In this document: piece after piece, positions 57,616 to 64,000 of the stretch
Position numbering within the stretch: position 1 is the stretch's first letter
How the letters are laid out: every line of letters starts with the position of its first letter
Origin: Mycobacterium sp. Root265
Lineage (GTDB): Bacteria > Actinomycetota > Actinomycetes > Mycobacteriales > Mycobacteriaceae
Length of the DNA stretch: 64,000 nucleotides
Direction: 5' to 3'
Assembly (NCBI RefSeq): GCF_001428895.1
Contig: NZ_LMJA01000022.1
Span: forward strand, 207,915-271,914
Notes under the pieces: model-generated
Database searches by the model: none
Told to the model about the DNA's origin: nothing
What the model saw: the letters and a program-made list of their open reading frames with translations, nothing else
Made by a program: the position numbers and the translations under genes

Positions 57616-57978
57616 CTAACTCTGCAGGGCGGCGAGGGCCTCATCGAGTGTCGCGTAGAGATCGACGACCTCGGCGATGCCTACCAATTTCAGCGGCCGG
57701 CTGGTGGCCGGACCGTCCGCGACGACAACGAGTTTCACCGCGGGGGTGAGGTCACCGTGCGCGGCCACGAGCACACCCATGCCTGCTGACGCCAGGAACT
57801 CGACGGCGGTGAAATCGACCACCACTGCTGACGGTGAGCCCTCGGCCGCCGATCCGATCGCCGCTTCCAGCTTGGGAGCGGTGATCATGTCCACGGTTCC
57901 GGTGACCGACACCACGCTGATATTGCCGACACGGCTCTGCTTGATGTCTCCGTTGGCCGCTGTTGGCTGGCTGCTCAT
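57616..57978 (-). CDS. STAS-domain anti-sigma factor antagonist
   Basis: 120 residues from ATG 57978 (GGAGGAA site). The STAS fold runs from VVSVTGTVDMITAPKLEAAI to the end. The phospho-acceptor Ser is in VEFLASAGMGVL, matching the DSxG/S-A-G region of RsbV/SpoIIAA. It binds the RsbW-like kinase and is the probable substrate of the PP2C regulator at 53942. Same strand as, and just downstream of, the MFS gene. Confidence 0.9.
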   Translation of the reverse strand: MSSQPTAANGDIKQSRVGNISVVSVTGTVDMITAPKLEAAIGSAAEGSPSAVVVDFTAVEFLASAGMGVLVAAHGDLTPAVKLVVVADGPATSRPLKLVGIAEVVDLYATLDEALAALQS

Positions 57979-58005
57979 CGTTCCTCCGTCTTCACGCACC
58001 CGGAA

Positions 58006-59211
58006 TTAGCTGTGCGTCGAGGACGCACAGACCAGGTCCTGGTCCCGGGCTACCCCATCGTAGCCACGCCGTCTGGCGTGGCTGACCTCCGACGCGACTA
58101 CCGCAACCAGGATGGACACCGCCGCGGCGGTCAGCAGCACCGGCGGGCCGTACGGAAGCGCTGCCGCACCGATCAGCGGCGCGATCGAGATGCCGACGTA
58201 CATCGCCGTCGAGTACCAGGCGAGCGCGACATTTGCGAAGCGCGAATCGATGAGCGCCAGCCGGTACTGGATGGCCACCGATGCGGCGAACCCGGCGATT
58301 CCGGACAGGGCGAACACCAGGGCGGTCGCGACCAGCGATCCGTGCGCGAAGATGAGCGAGACGAAGGCGACGGCCTGAGCCGCCAGCACGATCTGCAGCG
58401 TGCGACGGCTCCCGATGCGATCGGCCAAGCGTCCACCCAGGATGTTCCCGATGACGCCGGCCACGCCGTAGGCGAGCAGCAGGATCGCCAGCCGCTTGTG
58501 GTCGCCGCCGGTGGCGTCGTGGGTGATCACCGCGCTGAAGATGTAGACCATGTTGAACGCCAGCGTCATCAGCAGCGAGGCGGCGATGGCGAACACGATG
58601 CGGGGATCGCGCAGCACCACGGCCCGCGCGCGCAGGTCCACCGCGGCACTTCGCGGAACGTCGCGCACCACCAGCAGCAGCGCCGGCACGAGCACCGCAG
58701 CCAGACCAGCCAGCACCGACAGCGGCAGCCGCCAGCCGCCGACATCGGCCAGCGCGGTGCCGATCGGGGATCCGATGGCCATGGCCAGGGTGAAGCCCAT
58801 GCCGACCAGGGCGATGGCCCGGCCGCGCTGGGCGAGTTCCACCATCACCGGTGCCGCGCCGATCGCCGAGGGCACCAACGCCGCGCCACCGAGAGCCGCG
58901 ATGACCCGTCCCGCGGTGAAGACGGTGAAGGTGTCCGCCGCCGCGGCCAGGAACGTGCCGGCCGCGATGAGCACCAGACCGGCGGCCATCACGCGTTCCG
59001 GCCGAACCCGGCCGCAGGTGACCGACACCAGTGGGGATGCGACGGCGACCACGATGGCGTAGATGGAGATGGAGTAGCCGATGGTGCCGGGCCCGACGCC
59101 GAGCGTCTGGGCGATCTGGGGCAACACCCCGGCGATGACGAACGCGTTGGTGGCCACCACGAACAGCCCGAGTGCGAGCAGACAGAGGCGCAGCGTGCTT
59201 GCTCTGCTCAC
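58006..59211 (-). CDS. MFS transporter, drug/arabinose-efflux type
   Basis: 401 residues from GTG 59211 with GAGGTGATGG upstream. Twelve transmembrane helices; MFS motif A-like VSVTCGRVRPERVM and the GRVIAALGGAALVPSAIGAAPVMV helix resemble the AraJ/Cmr efflux group. It lies 27 bases upstream of the STAS gene on the same strand, so it may be in one transcript with the STAS and RsbW-like genes. Substrate unknown. Confidence 0.88.
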   Translation of the reverse strand: MSRASTLRLCLLALGLFVVATNAFVIAGVLPQIAQTLGVGPGTIGYSISIYAIVVAVASPLVSVTCGRVRPERVMAAGLVLIAAGTFLAAAADTFTVFTAGRVIAALGGAALVPSAIGAAPVMVELAQRGRAIALVGMGFTLAMAIGSPIGTALADVGGWRLPLSVLAGLAAVLVPALLLVVRDVPRSAAVDLRARAVVLRDPRIVFAIAASLLMTLAFNMVYIFSAVITHDATGGDHKRLAILLLAYGVAGVIGNILGGRLADRIGSRRTLQIVLAAQAVAFVSLIFAHGSLVATALVFALSGIAGFAASVAIQYRLALIDSRFANVALAWYSTAMYVGISIAPLIGAAALPYGPPVLLTAAAVSILVAVVASEVSHARRRGYDGVARDQDLVCASSTHS

Positions 59212-59345
59212 CCATCACCTCACGAAGAATTGGTACCTCAGCGTACCCGGTGTTCGGCCGCTCGCAGAATTGCCGACTGTGCATCCAGCGCGAGAAAACC
59301 CGCGAAATCGCGATCTGTACGCACGCTCGTCGAACAGGGCCACAC

Positions 59346-59933
59346 TCATGCCGCCTCCAACTCCAGCAGTGTTGTCTTGGCGGCCGCTCCGCCGGCGTAC
59401 TGCCCGATCGACCCGTCGGTGCGCACCACCCGGTGGCATGGGATCACCAGCGGCAGCGGGTTCCGTGCACACGCGGTGCCCACCGCCCGGACGGCCTTGG
59501 GGTTGCCGACTGCCGCCGCGACGGTCGCGTAGCTCTCACGGCGCCCGTAGCCGATGTCGCGCAGATGCTCGATCACCTGGCGGCGGAAGCCGTCGGCCAG
59601 CCGCAGATCCAGCGGCAGGTCGAACTCCGTGCGCCGGCCGGCGAGGTACTCCTCGATCTCGGTGGCGGCGTCGTCGAGGCGGGCCGGGGCGTGCAGGATG
59701 CGCGGGCTGATCCGCTGGGCCAAGGACTCCAGCGCGTCGCCGTCGACATCGAGGAACGCCACCCGCACCAGTCCGAGCGGTGTCGTCGCCAGCAGCAGCC
59801 GGCCGACGGCGGTGTCCAGGGTTCGGTAGGCCACGTCGAGCAGGTCTGCGCCCTGAGCCGAACGCTCGAGGCGCCGGTGCAGCCGGGCCAGGGTGTCGGC
59901 GTCGGCGTCGATGCCGTCGAAGATCTCGGTCAT
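59346..59933 (-). CDS. ogt: Methylated-DNA-protein-cysteine methyltransferase
   Basis: 195 residues from ATG 59933, overlapping the sigma factor stop (ATGA). The alkyl-acceptor Cys is in the invariant PCHRV of NPLPLVIPCHRVVRTDGSIGQYAGG. The helix-turn-helix region YATVAAAVGNPKAVRAVGTA precedes it. It repairs O6-alkylguanine by transferring the alkyl group to itself. The N-terminal 60 residues (MTEIFDGIDADADTLARLHRRL) differ from short Ogt proteins and are shared by those paired with sigma factors. Confidence 0.92.
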   Translation of the reverse strand: MTEIFDGIDADADTLARLHRRLERSAQGADLLDVAYRTLDTAVGRLLLATTPLGLVRVAFLDVDGDALESLAQRISPRILHAPARLDDAATEIEEYLAGRRTEFDLPLDLRLADGFRRQVIEHLRDIGYGRRESYATVAAAVGNPKAVRAVGTACARNPLPLVIPCHRVVRTDGSIGQYAGGAAAKTTLLELEAA

Positions 59934-60400
59934 GCTTCCTCCTTGAGGTAGGTCGTGCGCAGCGTCTTGATGCCGTCGGCCGCGGCGCGGCGGGCGGCGT
60001 CGGTGGATCCGCCGAGCAGATCCGCGATCTCGGCATAGGGCAGGCCGGCCAGGTAGCGGTAGGCCAGCGTGCGGCGTTGTTTGTCCGGCAACGCCTCCAG
60101 CGCCGCCCACAGGTCCGGGTCATGGTGGTCGGTGTGCCCGGTCTCAGGAACGGCGTCGACAGGATCGGGCGCCCGGGTGGCCGCGCGCCCGATGTCGATG
60201 GCCTTGCGGTGCGCGATGGTCACCAGCCAGGCCTCCACGTTGGCGCCCGCGTCGAGCTGCGGGTAGGCCCGCATGGCGGACAGGAACGTCTCCGACCACG
60301 CGTCCTCGGCGTCGGTCGGGCCGACGACCGCCCGGCACACGCGGAGCACCATCGGCCCGTACTCCGTCACGATGTCCTCGAATGGTCGTCGCACAGTCAC
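59930..60400 (-). CDS. ECF-type RNA polymerase sigma factor linked to ogt
   Basis: 156 residues from GTG 60400 (or 154 from GTG 60394). Region 2: YGPMVLRVCRAVVGPTDAEDAWSETFLSAMRAY. Region 4: LEALPDKQRRTLAYRYLAGLPYAEIADLLGGSTDAARRAAADGIKTLRTTY. No anti-sigma gene follows; instead the alkyltransferase gene is translationally coupled. It may drive an alkylation-stress response, or be a degenerate regulator; the promoter it recognises is unknown. Confidence 0.87.
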   Translation of the reverse strand: MTVRRPFEDIVTEYGPMVLRVCRAVVGPTDAEDAWSETFLSAMRAYPQLDAGANVEAWLVTIAHRKAIDIGRAATRAPDPVDAVPETGHTDHHDPDLWAALEALPDKQRRTLAYRYLAGLPYAEIADLLGGSTDAARRAAADGIKTLRTTYLKEEA

Positions 60401-60484
60401 ATTGTGTAGACGCCACCCCGGACCGGAACGTGAGATGCCGAGTTCAGCCCGACTCACTCTCTTAGTTGTAGTAGCGTCGGGGGC

Positions 60485-61690
60485 ATGGGCGCCAACGTGT
60501 GGATCCTGGGCGGCTATCAAAGCGACTACGCCCGCAACCTGCACCGCGAGGGCCACGACCTCGCCGACCTGACGGTGGAGGTCGTCCGCGAGACGCTGGA
60601 CGCCGCGCGGACGCCGGCCACCGACATCGGCGTCGTGCACGTCGCCAACGCCTTCGGCGAGATGTTCGCCGCGCAAGGTCACCTCGGCGCCATGCCGGCC
60701 ACCGTCGAACCGGCCTTGTGGGACATCCCGTCCTCCCGGCACGAGGCGGCCTGCGCTTCGGGCAGTGTCGCGGTACTGGCCGCCGTCGCCGATCTGCGGT
60801 CGGGGGCCTATGACAGCGCCCTGGTCATCGGCGTGGAACTGGAGAAGACGGTGCCCGGCGACACCGCGGCCGCCTACCTCGGCGCGGCCGCCTGGACCGG
60901 ACACGAGGGCGACGACGCCACCTTCATGTGGCCGTACATGTTCAGCCGGGTCGCCGACGAGTACGACCGCCGATATGGCCTCGACGACACCCACCTCGAT
61001 GCCATCTCCATGCTCAACTACGCCAACGCCCGCGCCAACCCGAACGCCCAGACCCGCTCATGGGTTGTCGACACGGCATCCAATCCCGTTGTGGAAGGCC
61101 GGATCCGGCGACTGGACTGCAGCCAGATGACCGACGGCGGTGCCGGACTGGTGCTGGTGAGTGACAACTTCCTGCGCGATCACCCAGACGCCCGGCCGAT
61201 CGGGCGCATCGACGGCTGGGGCCACCGCACCGTGGGTCTGGGTCTGCAGCAGAAACTGGACCGCGCCGCCGACGATCCGTACGTGCTGCCGCATGTGCGT
61301 GCCGCCGCGCTCGACGCGTTCGGCCGCGCCCAGGTGGGCCTCGATGATCTCGATGGCTTTGAGGTGCACGACTGTTTCACGCCCAGTGAGTATCTCGCGA
61401 TCGACCACATCGGGCTGACCGGGCCGGGCGAGTCCTGGAAGGCCATCGAGAACGGCGAGATCGAGATCGGTGGGCGGCTGCCCATCAACCCGAGCGGCGG
61501 GCTGATCGGCGGCGGGCACCCTGTCGGCGCCAGCGGTATCCGGATGCTGCTCGACGCCGCCAAACAGGTCAGCGGTACCGCGGGCGCGTACCAGGTGGAG
61601 GGCGCAAAGACGTTCGGCACCTTGAACTTCGGTGGCAGCACCGCCACCACCGTCAGCTTTGTCGTCGGTTCGACCCTGGAGGTTCAGTGA
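60485..61690 (+). CDS. SCP-x-like thiolase (Rv1627c-like)
   Basis: 401 residues. The thiolase fold is of the lipid-transfer/SCP-x type: nucleophile Cys in HEAACASGSVAV (about residue 90), HDCFTPSEYL, GGGHPVGASG, and no classical second Cys-containing CxGGGxG motif. Such enzymes act in sterol side-chain or branched acyl-CoA degradation; some lack thiolase activity. It overlaps the carotenoid oxygenase gene by four bases (GTGA). Length and sequence resemble M. tuberculosis Rv1627c as I recall it. Confidence 0.85.
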   Translation: MGANVWILGGYQSDYARNLHREGHDLADLTVEVVRETLDAARTPATDIGVVHVANAFGEMFAAQGHLGAMPATVEPALWDIPSSRHEAACASGSVAVLAAVADLRSGAYDSALVIGVELEKTVPGDTAAAYLGAAAWTGHEGDDATFMWPYMFSRVADEYDRRYGLDDTHLDAISMLNYANARANPNAQTRSWVVDTASNPVVEGRIRRLDCSQMTDGGAGLVLVSDNFLRDHPDARPIGRIDGWGHRTVGLGLQQKLDRAADDPYVLPHVRAAALDAFGRAQVGLDDLDGFEVHDCFTPSEYLAIDHIGLTGPGESWKAIENGEIEIGGRLPINPSGGLIGGGHPVGASGIRMLLDAAKQVSGTAGAYQVEGAKTFGTLNFGGSTATTVSFVVGSTLEVQ

Positions 61691-63174
61691 ACACCGATCT
61701 CGTCGCCAAGTTCGCGTCCACCCTGCCCCCGGACGACGACCATCCCTACCGCACCGGCGCCTGGCGCCCGCAGACCAGCGAATGGGACGCCGACGACCTG
61801 CTGGCCGTGGAAGGCGAGATCCCGGCCGACCTGGACGGGGTATACCTGCGCAACACCGAGAACCCGCTGCACCCGGCGTTAAAGGCCTACCACCCATTCG
61901 ACGGTGACGGCATGCTGCACATCGTCAGCTTCCGGGACGGAAAGGCAAGCTATCGCAACAGGTTCATCCGCACCGACGGTTTCCTGGCCGAGAACGAGGC
62001 CGCCGGTCCGCTGTGGCCCGGGATCGCCGAGCCGGTGGAGTTCGCCAAACGCGACTACGGCTGGGGCGCGCGCACCCTGATGAAGGACGCGTCGAGCACG
62101 GATGTCGCCGTGCACCGCGGTGTCGCGCTCAGTAGCTTTTACCAGTGCGGCGACCTGTACCGCCTCGACCCGTACACCGGTGAGACCCTGGGCAAACAGG
62201 ATTGGGCCCCGGCCGGATTGGGGGTCTCGGCGCACCCCAAGGTCGACGACGCCACCGGTGAATTGCTGTTCTTCAACTACGGCAAGGACGCCCCCTACCT
62301 GCACTACGGGGTGGTCGACGAGAACAACGCGATCGTGCACTACGTAGACGTCGAACTGCCCGGGCCCCGACTGCCGCACGATATGGCGTTCACCGAGAAC
62401 TACGTGATTCTCAACGACTTTCCGTTGTTCTGGGATGCCGAGTTCCTCAAGCACAACGCGCACATCCCGCGCCTGCACCGCGACATGCCGTCCCGGTTCG
62501 CGGTGTTGCCGCGGCGCGGCGGGTCCGGTGATGTCCGATGGTTCGAGGCCGACACCACTTACGTCCTGCATTTCACCAATGCCTACGAGGACGGCGACGA
62601 GATCGTGCTGGACGGCTTCTTCCAGGGCGAACCCGAGCCCACCGAGGGTTTCGACAATGGGATGAACCCCAAGTGGCAGCGCATCTTCCGAGGGCTGTCG
62701 CTGGACGGGATGCAGACCAGGCTGCACCGCTGGCGGTTCAACCTCGTCACCGGCCAGACCCGGGAAGAGCAGTTGTCGGACAGCATCACCGAATTCGGGA
62801 TGATCAACTCCGGCTTCGCCGGCCGCCCCTACCGCTACACCTACGCCGCCACCGGCAAGCCGGGGTGGTTCCTGTTCGACGGTCTGGTCCGCCACGATCT
62901 GCACACCGGCGCCGAGCAGCGGTACGCCTTCGCCGACGGCGTCTACGGCAGCGAGACCGCCATGGCGCCCCGCGTCGGCAGTAGCGGCGAGGACGACGGC
63001 TACCTGATCACCCTCACCACAGACATGAACGCTGACGCCTCTTACTGCCTGGTGTTCGACGCCGCCCGGGTGTCGGACGGTCCGGTGTGCAAACTAGCGC
63101 TGCCCGAACGGATCTCCAGTGGCACGCACTCCACCTGGGCACCCGGCTCGGAGCTGAGGCGCTGGCGCGAGTGA
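61687..63174 (+). CDS. Carotenoid cleavage oxygenase (RPE65 family)
   Basis: 495 residues from GTG 61687. Four iron-binding histidines of the seven-bladed propeller are identifiable: His183 (VSAHPK), His231 (PHDMAF), His295 (VLHFTNAYE) and His481 (GTHSTWAP). FDGDGMLHIVSF is the family's first blade. The enzyme cleaves a C=C bond in a carotenoid, stilbene or similar isoprenoid using O2. It resembles the M. tuberculosis CCO (Rv0654) family. Coupled to a thiolase and an HxlR regulator, which suggests catabolic use of an unsaturated substrate. Confidence 0.9.
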   Translation: MNTDLVAKFASTLPPDDDHPYRTGAWRPQTSEWDADDLLAVEGEIPADLDGVYLRNTENPLHPALKAYHPFDGDGMLHIVSFRDGKASYRNRFIRTDGFLAENEAAGPLWPGIAEPVEFAKRDYGWGARTLMKDASSTDVAVHRGVALSSFYQCGDLYRLDPYTGETLGKQDWAPAGLGVSAHPKVDDATGELLFFNYGKDAPYLHYGVVDENNAIVHYVDVELPGPRLPHDMAFTENYVILNDFPLFWDAEFLKHNAHIPRLHRDMPSRFAVLPRRGGSGDVRWFEADTTYVLHFTNAYEDGDEIVLDGFFQGEPEPTEGFDNGMNPKWQRIFRGLSLDGMQTRLHRWRFNLVTGQTREEQLSDSITEFGMINSGFAGRPYRYTYAATGKPGWFLFDGLVRHDLHTGAEQRYAFADGVYGSETAMAPRVGSSGEDDGYLITLTTDMNADASYCLVFDAARVSDGPVCKLALPERISSGTHSTWAPGSELRRWRE

Positions 63175-64000
63175 CGCAACCCAACGCCGTCGCCCGGATG
63201 CTCGGGCTGCTCGGCGACGAATGGACCCTGCTGATCGTTCAGCAGGGTCTGCTGGGCGCCTCCCGGTACGGGGAGTTCATGGAACGGCTGCCCATCTCAC
63301 ATTCGGTGCTGACACGGCGTCTGGTCGCCATGGTCCAACACGACCTGATGACCCGGCGCCAGTACCAGTCCGGGCCGACCCGCTATGAGTATCTGCTCAC
63401 CGCGCGCGGTCAGGCCCTGTGGCCGGTGCTGGTGGCGATCTGGGCATGGGAGCGCCGATGGGTGCCCGAGCATGCGCTGCCCGCCATGCGGCACAACGAC
63501 TGCACCCGCGACTTCTCCCCGCAGCTGACCTGCCGCGCCTGCGGCCTGGAGACCGACGAGAAACACCTTGTCGCGCAATGGGGTCCGAGCGGCTCCTGGC
63601 CGCGCTCGATGCCGGTGGGATCCACCCGGCGCCGTTCGCACAACGACCGGGCCACCCAGGCCGACCTGTTCCCGCAGACCATGAGCATCCTGGGCAACCG
63701 CTGGGCGTTCGCGATCATGGTGGCCGCCTTCGTCGGTACGACCCGGTTCACCGATTTCGCCGGCCAACTCGGGGCGCCGCCCGGATCGCTGACCGACCGG
63801 CTGCAGATCCTGGTCACCAACGGGGTGCTCGACGGCGGCTACCGGCTCACCGAGAAGGGGCGCGCGGTGCTGCCCATCATCCTCACCGCACTGGACTGGG
63901 CCCAGCACTGGTACGTCACCGACGAAGGGCCGGCGGTGCACGTCACCCACACTGCCTGCGGCAGTGAGTTCACCGCGCAGCTGGCGTGTGATCAGTGCGG
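63171..64000 (+). CDS. Tandem-HxlR winged-helix transcriptional regulator (C-terminus outside window)
   Basis: GTG 63171 overlaps the oxygenase stop (GTGA) and the frame is open to the window edge (276 codons). Two HxlR winged-helix domains are seen: first MLGLLGDEWTLLIVQQGLLGASRYGEFMERLPISHSVLTRRL, second ILGNRWAFAIMVAAFVGTTRFTDFAGQLGAPPGSLTDRLQIL. Each is followed by the same cysteine pattern, H-N-D-C-x9-C-x2-C (HNDC...TCRACG) and H-T-A-C-x9-C-x2-C (HTAC...ACDQCG). It probably regulates its own operon, perhaps as a metal- or redox-sensitive protein. Confidence 0.85.
   Translation, partial: MTQPNAVARMLGLLGDEWTLLIVQQGLLGASRYGEFMERLPISHSVLTRRLVAMVQHDLMTRRQYQSGPTRYEYLLTARGQALWPVLVAIWAWERRWVPEHALPAMRHNDCTRDFSPQLTCRACGLETDEKHLVAQWGPSGSWPRSMPVGSTRRRSHNDRATQADLFPQTMSILGNRWAFAIMVAAFVGTTRFTDFAGQLGAPPGSLTDRLQILVTNGVLDGGYRLTEKGRAVLPIILTALDWAQHWYVTDEGPAVHVTHTACGSEFTAQLACDQC

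Noticed and set aside
1-64000. CRISPR arrays, insertion sequences, prophage genes or toxin-antitoxin pairs
   Set aside because: No repeat-spacer pattern, transposase motif, phage structural gene or typical small TA pair was found anywhere in the window.

Overview
The window is chromosomal DNA of a mycobacterium, most likely a fast-growing environmental species (Mycolicibacterium type). The reasons are the high GC content, the GTG starts and many 4-base start/stop overlaps, the F420-dependent enzymes (two LLM oxidoreductases and a Ddn-like reductase), and gene orders that I recall from M. tuberculosis. These orders are ligD/ku, SDR-Rv0926c-mntH-Rv0923c (Rv0927c to Rv0923c), and Rv0449c-Rv0448c-ufaA1-sigK-rskA. 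No database was searched, so all Rv names come from memory. I see no insertion sequence, integrase, phage gene or CRISPR array.

Left part (1-16 kb) is catabolic and regulatory. A truncated AcoR/MimR-type regulator faces an operon of aldehyde dehydrogenase, iron alcohol dehydrogenase and a 3-hydroxyacyl-CoA dehydrogenase-like protein, followed by an Rv1733c-like membrane protein. A TetR/flavin monooxygenase pair shares two strong palindromes. The lower beta-ketoadipate operon (pcaF-pcaD-pcaI-pcaJ) is divergent from a LysR regulator. Then come a membrane diguanylate cyclase, an LpqL-like aminopeptidase lipoprotein and a Ddn/TetR pair.

16-32 kb: a minus-strand operon holds a sugar-porter transporter, a cNMP/CBS/DUF294 protein and a phosphoesterase. 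After a serine-hydrolase lipoprotein comes a mandelate-like module: a benzoylformate decarboxylase-like ThDP enzyme, a cis-CaaD-like tautomerase and a GlcD-type flavoprotein with a GlcE-like tail, divergent from a large LuxR-type ATPase regulator. A DUF4239 membrane protein and a TetR/P450 divergent pair follow.

32-46 kb: NHEJ genes (ligD and ku, divergent), an HNH endonuclease, a tRNA whose anticodon reads UAU (Ile, AUA codons), the Rv0927c-Rv0923c-like block with the manganese transporter, and the SigK locus headed by a near-consensus SigK promoter that appears to give a leaderless mRNA.

46-64 kb: a stress-flavoured region. It has an AI-2E family permease behind a textbook SigF promoter, a CsbD-like protein, a NarL-type two-component system, tRNA-Arg(CCU), and a TetR/MFS pair. 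A phospho-signalling cluster follows (PP2C response regulator, CHASE3 histidine kinase, Rcp1-like regulator, RsbW-like kinase, STAS antagonist). The end holds an ECF sigma factor coupled to an Ogt alkyltransferase, and an operon of SCP-x-like thiolase, carotenoid cleavage oxygenase and a tandem-HxlR regulator cut by the right edge.
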